Shown here one piece after another: positions 27,791 to 40,475 of a stretch of 64,000 bases of DNA. Source of the stretch: Certhia americana. Its lineage: Eukaryota; Chordata; Aves; Passeriformes; Certhiidae. The stretch lies in NCBI GenBank assembly GCA_018697195.1, contig CM031864.1:20698739-20762738 (forward strand). The letters are read 5' to 3'. The translations under genes and the position numbers were made by a program. Under the pieces are notes generated by a model. It had not been told where the DNA came from. It saw only the letters and a program-made list of their open reading frames with translations, and ran no database searches. Numbering within the stretch: position 1 is the first letter of the stretch; every line of letters begins with the position of its first letter.

Positions 27791-28655
27791 TCAGAACCAC
27801 AAAGCACTTCCCAGACTTATAGCACCTGCCAAGCCAGGAGGCAAATGTAATCTTTGATTTTCTAACATTAAAAAAAAAATAAAATAAAAAAATTAAATAT
27901 CCCCCGCCCCGATATTTTAAAAGCCCCATAAACAAGAAGTGAACTGCCAGAGCCTCAAAGTAATTTGGTTGACATGGGGGCATGTCAACCTCAATGAGGC
28001 ATAGAGTTCACACACCTGGTTTTCGTCCTTCTCCATAAAATAAAGATAATGATTTAAAAGTCTTCTCTTTGGTTCTAATGCAGCTGAATTAGTTGAAGCC
28101 TGAAGTAAACACAAACAAAAAACCCGAATGGTGGAGCTGATGCTGCATAGCTAATTCTGTATTTGGAAGGCAAAGTGAATGTCATCAGACACTACATTTG
28201 ATTTAATATCAAAGATACCTAAAATCGATTTTTTTCTTCCACCTATATGAATGACTTCTAGTACCAGGAGAGAGCTATCATAAGTAAATGATGGCACTCC
28301 AAACAGACATTAATAAATCAGGTGAATATGACCAACAGCAAAATACCCTGAAGAAGACTCAGGGGGTATAAATATCCCTGCCAAATACCTTCTAAGCTCT
28401 GATTGTGCTGAATGCCTCTTGATTGGAAAACACATTGTAGTGATGCTTTTAGTGAATTTGTCTTTCCCAGATTTGAGGCTTGACTTGCCACTGAATGACT
28501 CATCATGCTGCCTGCTTCTATCCTCATGCTGAAATATGCTGCTAAAGCAACAGCCTTTCAGGGAATAGTAATATCTCCTTTGTAAGAACAGGAAGAAAGA
28601 GGTCATGGGCAGTTTGGGCAGGTATTAACAATGACTTTTGCTAGGACAACCTGCT
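27791..28655. other. Intergenic DNA, no supported gene
   Basis: AT-rich sequence with an A-rich stretch near 27870-27900. Only short, unconvincing frames are present. Confidence 0.5.
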
Positions 28656-29369
28656 TGTCATGGTTTGAATGACAGGTGTCTGCTAAGGAAGGCAGGAGCC
28701 TCCCTTGGAATGGAGAATTTAAACCCCCTCCCTCCAAATTATTATAACTTTGAAATTAAGGGGCTCTCAGGCAAAGATATGGAAATAGGAACAGCAGTTC
28801 TTTATGAGGGGAACTAAAATAAACAATAAAACAAAAACACATGCAGTAAGACAAATAAACAAACAAACAAAACCCACTGACAGAGTCAGGATCCAACCTG
28901 ACCCCCTGTGGGTCAGGGTGTTGGTGGCAGTGCCATCCCATGGTGGCTGCAGTCCCAGTGGCAGATGTGGCTCTGTTGAAGTGATGCTCCTGGAGAAAAG
29001 TGGAGTTTTTTGCTGAAGGTCCAGTGGTGATAGATGGGCCTGGTCTACCTCTGAGAATCCAGTGGAAAAGGCTGCTTGGTGTCCCAAATCCCAGATTTTT
29101 ATCCAGGTAGGAAGACTTGGCTCTTCCCCCTGGCTGGAGCATTTCCCAGTGGGATGATGGAATTCTCTCAGTGACACTCACTGGCCCATGAGCAGAAGAT
29201 CTCTCCCTGGAGGGAGGCTGGGCTGTGGAAGAGATAAGAAAACTGTCCCAGCAGGTTTATTGACAGTTGGCCATTGACAGACAATTATACCACCTCACAC
29301 ACCCCAGTTTGATCAGATGGTGATAGAATACAGAGTTTTGGTTACATTTTTGCACTGCAACCCCTGACA
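28656..29369. mobile_element. Probable solo LTR of a passerine-type endogenous retrovirus
   Basis: The element starts TGTCATGG and ends CCCCTGACA, so its ends form the canonical TG...CA with a five-base inverted repeat (TGTCA/TGACA). The flanks are CTGCT (28651-28655) and CTGCC (29370-29374), consistent with a five-base target duplication carrying one later mismatch; that length would suit an ERVL-like integrase. At 714 bases it has a normal LTR length. Polyadenylation-like hexamers lie near 28816-28830. No gag, pol or env remnant or second LTR is visible, so I read it as solo. The family name and orientation are not certain. Confidence 0.65.
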
Positions 29370-30469
29370 CTGCCCTAATGAAATCAAGCCTCCCATGAAC
29401 AGCCAACCTTGGTGCATGAGGACACAATTTAGAACTGTGGAGTAAATGTTGTTAGCCACACAATAAATAATTTATAAACAATACCCTTAGTTTTCCTATC
29501 CTAGACTCCTTGTGCTCCTTTGCTATACAGAGGAGAAGAGGGTCGCTCAGGGAGATCAAGTAAGGAAGTATTGCTTACTAAGCTTACAGTAAGGCTGTAA
29601 AACTGGCACGTGAATATACATTTAAGTCTTTTCCCAATGATACCATTATTGCTCTGCAAGAGCAACAGGCGGCTATAGCACCTTCCACCTCTGTAACTGC
29701 AGTGTCAAGAAAACCAAGAGGAACAGTCTTTGTACACCCCTGAATTCACACGACTCTCCCAAGTCTGCTCAAAAATGGAACCTTATTTTTGTCTTCCATC
29801 CTCCACTAGGACTGTCTTTGCATATTTTTTCTAGAGACTCAAAACAGAATGGAACTGCTTAGATGAACCATGAACCTGAAATACTGAAAAATGACCTTTT
29901 TAAAAAAAAAAAGAAAAAAGAAACAAAACCAAAACTGAAACATTTCCGGTTTGCAGTTTTGGAATATACAGGTCACCTGAGGCTGGTAAAAACATACACA
30001 TATTCAATAGATATGGGAAGGCCAAAAGCAAACATTAACAACAGTCCTACTACAATCTCATACAGAGTACATATTTATGCAAGAAATTTGTGACAGAAAC
30101 AATCTATCTCGTGCAAACTCACAGAGCAATAATACATTCTGCTTCTTTAAGCCACAGGAAATGTCAGAGTTGTCAGTTCCCAATGCAAACACATTCAGAA
30201 ATTAATAAATAACTATGTGTAATATTTGCTGCTGCAGAGTTACATCCCATTCAGGAGTCAACTCAAGAAAAGTAGGATTTACCCTCCAGTCATCAATACA
30301 GTCCATCCTGGTAGACTGGAAAAATCAGTAAATGTAACCCCAAGGTGAGTTTATTAGCGTGATCCTGAGTGTATCAGTCAGCAGGGCTACCTTAACATCA
30401 CTTTGGCTAATGATGAATTTCTACAGCTGTTTCTGTCTCTGAGTCTCTGAAGAAATCAAGTTGCCTTTG

Positions 30470-30470
<1 letters not shown>

Positions 30471-30501
<31 letters not shown>
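30471..30501 (+). repeat. TA dinucleotide microsatellite
   Basis: About fifteen uninterrupted TA units. It is self-complementary and so able to extrude as a cruciform, but otherwise an ordinary microsatellite. Confidence 0.95.
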
Positions 30502-30503
<2 letters not shown>

Positions 30504-33500
30504 TTACAATCTCTGAAGTTAACAGCCTAGAAGGGGAATCTGGCCTTTGATTTTTAAATATTGGAAAGGCTAATAAATCCTTGTGCCTAACATATAATTA
30601 ACCTATGAGACTGCTTGGCACAGCCTACTATTCTGACAGAAAGTAGATTAAAAACCACACTCCACAGGAATAACACGTGCAGTAGCAGTAGCTAGGACAA
30701 AACTTATAATAAGATGTGTCAATCCTGAGGCTTTGAGGAATATATTTCTTCCCTTGCACAGAGAAAGAAGTGTTTATTACAGCATTATGTCATCTACTTT
30801 GCTTGCTACTTTTCCTTCAAAACTTGTAATTAGCAGGGTGCAAAGTGGTGAACAGGATGGAACAATTAGTCTCCTCTTGTTAGACATTTCTTGCACTCTT
30901 TGGCCATTGGAAAAGTATGTAAATGGAGTCAAGGAAACATTGAGGAATTCCCTGAGGCCTGTTTTAAAATGCAATGGAACTCATAAGTGTTCTTCAAATT
31001 ATTACTTATTTTTGATTAATAAATGTATTAGTGGAAATGAGGTGTAAATCGATCTTGGTAATCATGTAAAATACAAACTATTTTATTAAACTGCTCCTCA
31101 AACGACACATAAAAGTGTTCTTTTGATTTCATAACATTATTACTGAAGCTGCAGTCCCAAAGGCAGAATGACATCCTGAGCACAGAGAAGGCTGCAGCTT
31201 TGCCCTTTGGACATGTGGAAACACTGTGCACCTCTTCAGACACCTAAACAGAACAAACAGGCCTCTCCTCAAGCAGAGGAAATGCACCAAAGATGGGGAG
31301 AAAACAAAGAGGAGTGTTTTTAAAAAGCTCAAAGGTCATTCTGAAGTGAAAATAGAGAGAATGCAATACAATGGTTGTATAGAGTAGACTATTAGTGTTA
31401 AATAAGCAGTGAAATCTCTTCTACTACAAAATCACACATTTGTTTCTACAAATATGTCTTAGTTGTCTGATGATGCCAGCTCAGAGCTAACATCTAAAAT
31501 AAAGAGGCTATATTGTATTCACACTTCCAAAGTAATATATTTTGAGGAGTGTGAGCTGCTTCATAATAAATGGATAATTCTGTGAAGAGAACTTTTTAAA
31601 AAATGCCATTGTTTTAATGAGGTTCTGGTGTCCTCCCTGCCCAGATTAAATCCTGTCAGGAACAGGGCAGTGCTGCAGCCCTTGCTGTTGTTCAACCCAA
31701 ATTGAGCATGAAGGGAACTACAGAAACAAGAATTTCCTTGCTGCCACTTCTGATCCAGGCAGTAACAGGGGTATGAATTAAATGAGTGCAATGTGTGGCA
31801 ATCCTTTAGAGCTGCTGTCCCCTCTCTGTGACTGGAGCTCTGCCCATCGCTGCAGCGTGCTGCCAGCTGGGCAAAGCAGGACAGCTGGGACAAAGCAGGA
31901 CAGCTCCACTCTGGCACTGCTGGAATTCCACACAAGTGCTTTGGGGTCAGACAACACGATTCTGTTAACAGCTACAAATATGATACAGGCTAAAGAATAT
32001 CCCTTACTAATCTCTGCATCAAGTTCCTTAGCTGGGCACCGAGTCTGATCCAGCTCCTGGTGACAGCTGCAGGACTTCTTCAGCTGGCATAAATGGATTA
32101 TCTTTGATGTTGGGCACTTAGGAGAATGAGCAGGGCTTTCGCTGTTGTTGGGGGGGACATTTTCTCATGTGGTGATTTGCATGGGTTTTAGTGACTTTTG
32201 CAAGGTGCCATCGTGGGATGAGAGTTTCAGTGAATCAGCACCGCCTGCTGACAGCATCCGGACATCTCAGTGTCTCAATCCTCAGTCCTGTGCCTGGACA
32301 GTGGGCTAATGTAATCCAAAAAACAATCAGAAAGAAGGGATGGTATGTGACAAATGTAATGTCTTTCTCTACTGCAATGGGTTGTAGTTAGGGATTGCTG
32401 CTATATGGTTTATTACAATTTTCTATTGACTGAACGTTCATATTCAGTAAAATATCAACACATAGGGCTTATTTTCATTCTCTTTGTTACACAAACACCA
32501 TAAAGATTATCCTGTGCCCAGGGAGCTCTAGTTGCCTGCTCTTTATAAGCTCATCTTTGTCAGGAGACTCTAGCTTCTCTATGGTACATGCTGGAATTGA
32601 TAAATCAGGTTTTAATTCGAAAAAGTGGAGGAGCCTAACTCAAAATAAGTTATGTACCTTACTGAGCCTTTCTCTCAAGAGCTGCTTTTGTAAGAATTGC
32701 GTATTGCTTACACACACTCGACTAATACACTTGGTGTACTTCAAGATGTATACATATCCTAAATTAATCTATTTAGAAATTCTGGGGAAGCTCATTCCTC
32801 CCTGTATTTATATGTAACATATTTCTGTCTGTGGCCAACATCTGTTATATTCATAACAGCTTGTTTTAATCACCTTACTCTGATGCCAATTCAGGTATTA
32901 ATTTCCCTATGAAATTACAGAGTGATCTCTCCTGTAAAAGTGACTTTTTATTTTTGTTTCCTACCAATAGTCTTCAGCTCCCAGGATAAGCACTGAGATG
33001 GATACCTAAGTATAGGTGGCAATGATCTGAAAGTCTGCCTCTAACAATGCAAGCTATTCCTTAGTGAGAATCTTTTTTCACATAATTCCCTGGTGTTTTC
33101 CCAGTCTGAGGTTTATTTTAAACACCAGAGCAGTCTAAATATATCAATGGACACAGATGTTTTCCATTGTACACATCCTCTGCAGGCTTTATTAAATTGT
33201 CTGTAACTAACCAGGAGGAATGAGCCTCCTCCCTGTGTCACACTTGTTCTCCTGGGCAGCTCTGGGTGGTGCAGCCCAGCTGGACACACTCGGGGCAAAC
33301 CCTGGCACACACAGGGCATCCTGATGTGCCTCTCCACATTTACTTTCCACTTGATATAAACCATGGAGGAAATTCCAGGGCTTAGAATTCAAATCCCAAT
33401 ATGCACAATGACTGTTTTTTCCCCCATATAATAATTACGAAGCCTTTATGATCATCATAATCCTGTTTTGTACAGAGCCCTAATTAAAATAAAAGCTTGG

Positions 33501-34035
33501 TGTTGGCCCATAACTGGCTTGTGTTCTCCTCACATACTCATCAACTTACCTTCTGCATTTTGCTTTTATTTGCCCCTTCTTGCACATTTTGCTTTGCCAA
33601 TAGATGCCACAGTTAGCTTGCCAAATTGCTAGCTGGAAATTGCATTTACAGTTTCCAAATTATATGTTAGGTTTTCATAATACCTTAAATAGACAAACAT
33701 TTGAAGAAAGTCTCAACAATACAGTTTTACATTTCCCTGCCTTCTGAGGTAATTCTGCCAAGTAAACTATGAAAAGACACGGGTTTGGGATGCAAATCAG
33801 GTCTTTGTTATTTACATAGACGAAGTCCTTGATCCTCTTTTCCATGTAATGCTTGAAATTACGCAGACAAAAAAAAAATAAAGACAACGTATTTCAGTAG
33901 AAATAAACCTAATCCTAAGTGTATTTCCCATGTGGAAGAAAGGAAAAGATAATTTACCAATAATAAGAATATTTTATTGGTGTAAACCTATCTACAGACT
34001 TAAATACCATCAGATTTTCAAACCATGCCAACTAT

Positions 34036-34103
34036 AGGAAAATTATGGCTGTAATGAATTTCCTAGAACAGGTAAATTATAACTGTAATAAATTTCCAAG
34101 AAC
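34036..34103 (+). repeat. 34-bp tandem duplication
   Basis: Two adjacent 34-base copies (34036-34069 and 34070-34103), each beginning AGG and ending AAGAAC or TAGAAC. They differ at a handful of positions, so the duplication is local and moderately old. No gene is associated. Confidence 0.8.
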
Positions 34104-34696
34104 ATATTAAAATGGAAAAAAAAAAAAAAAGTTTGATTCATCTTAATGAATGCAGTCACTTATGTCCTGATTTGATATAACCAAAAATCAAAGATAAGAA
34201 GGTCATTTAAGATCACAAAATGCAGATATTACTTTCTTATGCTGCGGACCAGAAAAACTAATTCTGACAGTTTGTCAGTCCAAATACTCTGGGTAAAGAA
34301 ATATAATTTCTCTTTTGTCATTTTGACAGCAATACTATTTTCTGTTGTTCTCAAAGACCTACCCTTCTTGAGTTGAATATTATAAAATGTGAAGATTATT
34401 ACACATTTCCCTAAGAGGACTGATTGTTCTCCTGCTGTCACACCTATGTGATGTGACCCTTAATATGAGGGAATTGGAATATATAAATTCTGTATGGAGT
34501 GAAATACTTGCTGATGGGAAATAACAATTATTTCTTTCACAAGACAAAATGGACAGAGAGAAGCATTTTTATGGCACCCACTCAGATGATTTCAGAGATG
34601 CTGATGTTTTAAATGCATCATTATAGTGTCAGATGGCTTTTCCCTCTCAAAACTTAGTTTTAACTGCAGAGCTTCGAGTTTTGTAAATCTGGATGA

Positions 34697-34725
34697 ACAT
34701 GAGTCATCTGTACTCATGACTCATG
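34697..34725. promoter_or_regulatory. Inverted repeat made of two AP-1-type sites
   Basis: Arms ACATGAGTCAT (34697-34707) and ATGACTCATGT (34716-34725, sharing its first A with the end of the spacer region) form an inverted repeat around a spacer of about eight bases. Each arm carries the AP-1/TRE core TGAGTCA or its complement TGACTCA. The sequence is seen directly; regulatory use is inference. Confidence 0.4.
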
Positions 34726-37700
34726 TATATGTCCTTGGCAAAGATTGTATCACAGACACTGATGGATAATAAACTTTAAGGAATAAATGAGGTCAAACAA
34801 ATAATGCAGGGTAGAACAGAGACCTGCTGATAACTGAGAAAATGGCTGGGAAATCTCAAACCTGGACCACCCTGCTGTGGCATTCTCTTCCCTCTTGCTG
34901 TGCATTCATCCCCTTTGGGCTTTTAATACTTTGTGCCATGTGTCAGCACTGGTGTAAGCAGGGTCTGAGACCCAAGTGGTACAGGAGGTCTCTCTTTGGG
35001 CTCTGACAAGTCAATGATGCTGAGTTACAGGACACTGTCCTGCTTGCCTCTGTTTGGCACTGGCTGGCTGACACTGGGGAGGTCTTTAATCAGAAACGCT
35101 TTGATGTTCCATCAGTTACTCTTTGCCAGTTTTCCCAACGGGAAAAAACAGTCTTTGCAATAGCACCTAGTAAAATTAGCATATTCTGTTTCTTTTATAT
35201 AAATTCTTTAAAGCCATTTTCAAGGGTAGAATGGGTTTAAATAAGGGTCAATAAGATTCATTTAAACTATTAAAACATTGATAAATAGAGCATGTTTCTT
35301 AGCAGTTAAATTATGTTTCTCAGAAAAAAAGTTCATTTACAATCAGCTGCTGGTTCAAAAGGTGTAAAGCTATCAGGATAAACAGAAACTTTACCACTTT
35401 AAAGATTAAACACTCAATTCTGAACAAAAGACAAGTTAATACACATATATACATTCCCATTGAGCTTACAATATTATCACATAACTAATTTTAAAGAGAT
35501 AAGAAACCACACTGCACACTGGTGGACTTATTAAAGATAAGGTAAAATTTATTAGAAAAAGAAATACAAAAAATGTTCGCAATAAACTTTTGGTAAGACT
35601 TCCCCAAAGTTTTATTCAATGCATTCATACTATCTTGATCTGTGGCTTAGACTGGACATTCTAGTGAGTATTGAATATTGGGAGCCTTGAGTTGAAGATT
35701 ACTTTACATAATACTGCTCACTCTTCTCAAAGCAATTCCTGTCTGTGACAGGTTCTATAAAACCAGTGTAAAAGGAAGTATTGCTTCAGCATATTTAAAT
35801 TATATACAAGTTTCCAAAAGTTCATTAAAATTAATGGAAGGAACTTGTTGTACTTCAATAGACAATGGATGAGGCTGAGCAGCTTCAGTCTCCCAGTCCA
35901 TAAACAGGGCTCTGTCCCTTTGCTGTTCCAATGGTGGGACCATGGCCTCATTTCAGACCTGGTGCCACAGCCTGGCAAGGTGAGCAAGCTGGAGAAGAGT
36001 AGGTCTGAAAAGGGAGTAAAGATGCAAGGAATAGGTATGAATGGAACTTACAGGTCAGAGGTACTTTCCTGTTTATATATCAGTAAGATAAACAGTGATA
36101 ACACCAGACTTTGCTGCCTGTCCATGGCATTGGCTCACACTTGGTGTGCCTGTCACAAACTCACTGCTGTAAGTGTACTTGCCTTGCACTGATTTCCTGC
36201 TGTCTTGTACCTTGTGCAGATACTTGTCTCAGAGCCAACTGCCTAAAACTGTACTGGATTTGATGGATGAGCTTTATTTGCAGCAGCTCTTTCCAGATTG
36301 CTGAGACATCTTTGATCTTTGTTGCTATGTACCTGGTCAGCAAAAGAGAATCATCAGCAAGATGCAACTTTCTTAGCAGACTTTTTAGCTGATGCTACAT
36401 TTTAGGAAATTATATCTTTTATGTATGGTTTCAGTCAGATAACTGCTTCCTGATGCCTTCTTTGGTTCTTAGATGTGACGTTACTCTAGGCAAGCCCACA
36501 AAGCCAATATCCTGTCAATTCTGGATGCCTGCAGCACAAAGGAAGGGAAAACCAGCTTTTTTCCTGCATGGACTGAAATACATTGTTTTAACTGGATTTT
36601 TGATGCAAAAGCTTCAGTGAAGTTCAGTGACAATTAAACCCTATATTAAAGCAAGATGAACACCTACTGCAAACTTCTGGTGACTTGTTAGCTGTAGCAG
36701 GATCTTACTGAATAACAGAAGCAGGGGCCATTTTTTGAGTGTTTTAAAAATAAATTATGCAAGTACAGACTGTACTAGACACTGCACAGAAGAGCGGCTT
36801 AGCACAATCTAATGATCATGGAAAGCACAGCTGTCCAAGATAATTAAGAAAATCCTGGGAGATCTGCAGCTTGGTCAGTCCAGTGAATGGCCAGGACATT
36901 GCAGTGCTGGGGCTGAAGGCTGATCACGTCCTCACTCTTGTACTCACACTTTCCAGCTAAATAGTAAACAGGAGGCAGAAGAGATTATCAATAAGGTGAA
37001 AATCAAATACTGTCTGTTCCCCTGTTTTCTAGCAATGCAGCACCAACACAAGGTATAAAGCTTTCTAGACTCCTGCTTTGCTCTGATTCACAGTAATACC
37101 CGCTGTAAAATAATATAGAATTTCACCATTTTTACTTCACTATTATTAGGTTTCTGTGAATTGCTTTTATTTGTCTCATCACTGAATGGATTTGCAATGT
37201 GTACATTCCAAATAATAAAAGAAGTACTTTTATATATCAAACTATTTGAAAGATCTTAATTTTCGATTTACTTTTGTTTAATCATACAGAAGTAGAATTA
37301 CTAAAAAAAATCCTGTGACTCATTTTCATGTCTTCTTGATAGCCAAACAAACAAGTTCTATGGTACTTACAAAAATTATGTGTTTAATGGTAACATCCAC
37401 AGCTGGCAAGACCATTCCTGATGTTCCTTGGAATCACAGTGTTAAGTGGCAATGACAGATTCATTCTGCAGTATAATTCACCAGAGAATTACTCTAGTTC
37501 AGTGATATTCACTGAGAATTTTTCCTCTTCAATGGTAAGGTATTTAAATGCAGAAAAATTGTGGTTTAGGCTATGTTACTAAACATTGTTACTAAACAAT
37601 ATACTCAAGGAACAAAGTACATTTTCTTAACTTAAAACCTTAAATTTGATTTGAAAGTTATAACTTATTCTGAGCTTTACACTGTATAAAGTGTTCTCTA

Positions 37701-38604
37701 CAGTGTAGAGCACTTTTTCTGGTTTTCCAACTACAGCATTTTTATAATGTTAGAATGATACAAATAAATGGAGTTAGAATGAAAAGTCATGAATTTGTCT
37801 ACAGAGAGGTGTGGTAAAAAGCAGAAATATAATTATCAGAGACTTTTTTTCCACTGACAATTTTTCCAAAACTCACCATTTATGGAGACTCTGTTTTCAC
37901 TGAGGGAGTTTTGGTTGGCTTTTTGGGGTTTTTGAGGTTTTTTTTTTGCTTCTACTCTGTATGCATTGTTCTGATATCTATATAAACTAAGACTACTATA
38001 ACTTCTAAAAATACAGCTGAAGAACCAGTAAACATATTAGAATAAATATCTTAAAATATGTGTGGTTGCTTTTCTGAAATACCAACCTCTTGAAGCACTG
38101 CTAAAAGCAGTGGCTACACAAAAAGTGAGACAGACATGCAACAAAAATGTTGAGCTATTGTTTATTGTACTCAAATACAAGGTCACCAAATTAATAAGTG
38201 GATCTTATGCACCGTTATGGACAGAATCCAAACAACTTGCTCAGTGTTTTATTATTTACTGCTTGCTATGTATTAAAGAACACTTGCATAGAAGTGGAAG
38301 GTTACCTCAGCTTTTTGCATTTGAACTGTGGAATATGTTCCCTGTCTGGGAGATATTACAGCTTAACAGATGTCCCCCAGATGGTTCTGTGATCCAGTCA
38401 TACACAGAAGTCAGGTCAGCAACTTCGGAAATAAAATTCAACTCACAGGAAACACTTATAGTTGATTCAGCATGAAGCAATATGACCTTTATTGCTGTTG
38501 AAGGAAAAAGAAGAGAAAAAGTTTACATACTTAGAATAGAAAGCTTTCAGTGAAAACATCAGAGAAACTTTTAGTTTGGCATTCCTAGGGCTTACCCAAA
38601 GTTT

Positions 38605-38627
38605 AAAAAAAAAAAAAAAAAAAAAAA
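38605..38627 (+). repeat. A homopolymer, 23 bases
   Basis: An uninterrupted A run in intergenic DNA. It was inspected as a possible retrocopy tail, but the upstream sequence has no recognisable gene homology. Confidence 0.9.
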
Positions 38628-40453
38628 GTTTAATAGAATAATGAACTTTTTGATACAAATTTTAATGAAAATTTTAGTTGTCTGTTCCTGAGGCCTACTC
38701 AGTGTAAAAGAAATCTGACACAAAATACCTAATCTTTCATACCCTAAGTGCCTTTTTAACATGTGGACACCCAGCTTAGGCACTCTGCAAACCCTGCATT
38801 CAAAATGACAATAAATATTTATGTTCACAGATATCTATTTGAGGCATTATTCACAAATACTTAACTCCATGATCCCTAAAGCCAATGCAGGAACCAAAAA
38901 GTACTCTGTTATAAATCTCTTCTAGGGCAGGGAAAGGCAGCATCTCAGGCACATGTTAAAGAAAGGGAAACAATCCTGCTCTTATGGGGTAAGCTCACAG
39001 TCAGACCCACAAGCAGAAACCCTATGTGGTGGGACAGTAGGAGCACTCAGCTGGCACAGGGAACACAGCAGAGCATGTATGCTTGTAATGTTCACAGAGG
39101 CCACAAAAGAAAACAGATGACTAAAACTTGCACTTGTATGTGGTTTCAGTTACTAGTGTCATCTTTATGGCAGTGTCATTTGATATGTGCTCCATATTTT
39201 TTAGCATGCTTTGAAGTATTCTTGCTGCACACCATTTTCATTTTAAATTGGCTGGCGTGGTATGTATTTGTGCCAAATGTAACAAATAGTTGTAAAGTAG
39301 ATTTTCATATCCTGAAGGTAGATGGTACATTTTAAAGGCTTTATAGAATGCCGAGGTCACTCTGCTCCTGTCCTCTTGGTGTCCGAGCCCTCAAGGCACC
39401 AATAGGCTTTAAAGGCCCTGACCAGCCTCACACCCCTTGTCCATAGGCCCAGGAGCTGTTTTTAAGATGAGCCTTTGGCTTTTGGTGGCATGGGCAGCAC
39501 TACTGGAGGAGTGCTGGTCTAGTTCACTGCTGGTCACACCTGCACTTGGCTACTGAGCTCCTTGATTTAGGCCTTGACCTTCAGACGTCACCTTGGACTA
39601 TTGCAGTGCTGTGGACCTGCCTGGCAATTCCTGGGACTGATCCTGGTGTGTGTGGGCTGACTCTGTCCTTCCATGTCAGGGCTGTATCATCACAGTGACC
39701 TTGTCCTGTGATGTGGACTCTCAGCCAGATGTGGTGGCTGCCTCTGGAGCTTTCCTGCTCACCTTGCTCAGGTGCTGTGCCCTGGCTGCTCTGCTTCACT
39801 CAGCTCCTCCCTTGCCTTTCCTAATGGCCAGAGATGCTGCCCACTGGGGCTTATTCTTATGCAGCTTGTCCTTAGTCATCAGTATATCTTCTCATTATGC
39901 AGACTCATTATATACTCTTAGTGAAATCCAAGAAAGGTCACTGAGGAGGACTGAGGAGGAGTGGGGGGTTGGTTGTGGAATAAAATGCCAAGCTCTCCCT
40001 TAACTGAATCTTAGGTGTACAAATCCCAAGTGTTTCCTCTCTAAAATATTCATGTAAAATTTCTCTTGACAAAATTATTGTTGAATAAGCAGAAAGGAAA
40101 ATGCCATCATGTTTTGGTTTGGTTTGGCTTATTTCTGGGCTAAAGTTCTGGAATAAGGTATAAGTTAGAAGAATGTTCTGCAGTAAATGCAGTGTTTGAC
40201 AGATGTGCTTCTTTCACAGAATACAAGAAATTTCCTCCACTAACTAAAGCTCATGAGAAATGTAAATAAGTATCTGCTTTTTTCTTCCTTCCATCAGAGG
40301 GTAAACACCAGAAACGTTACTAGGAGATTTCATGAACCCCATGCAGGCTTTGTAGTGTATTTTCTACACTGATGAACTGATTCACAAACAAAAGGGCTAG
40401 GTGTGGAAAAAAGAAAAACAAAAACCATAAACCCAAGCAAATGCTAAAAAATT

Positions 40454-40475
40454 AAAAAAAAAAAAAAAAAAAAAA
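40454..40475 (+). repeat. A homopolymer, 22 bases
   Basis: An uninterrupted A run followed by A-rich interrupted sequence to about 40520. There is no sign of a retrotransposed gene upstream. Confidence 0.9.

Noticed and set aside
26951..27983. Long open frames through the 18-bp and 24-bp repeats on both strands (up to 277 codons)
   Set aside because: Repeat units divisible by three keep every frame open. The translations are pure repeat with no flanking coding signal.
38605..38627. A-tract as the tail of a processed pseudogene
   Set aside because: No gene-like sequence upstream and no flanking duplication.
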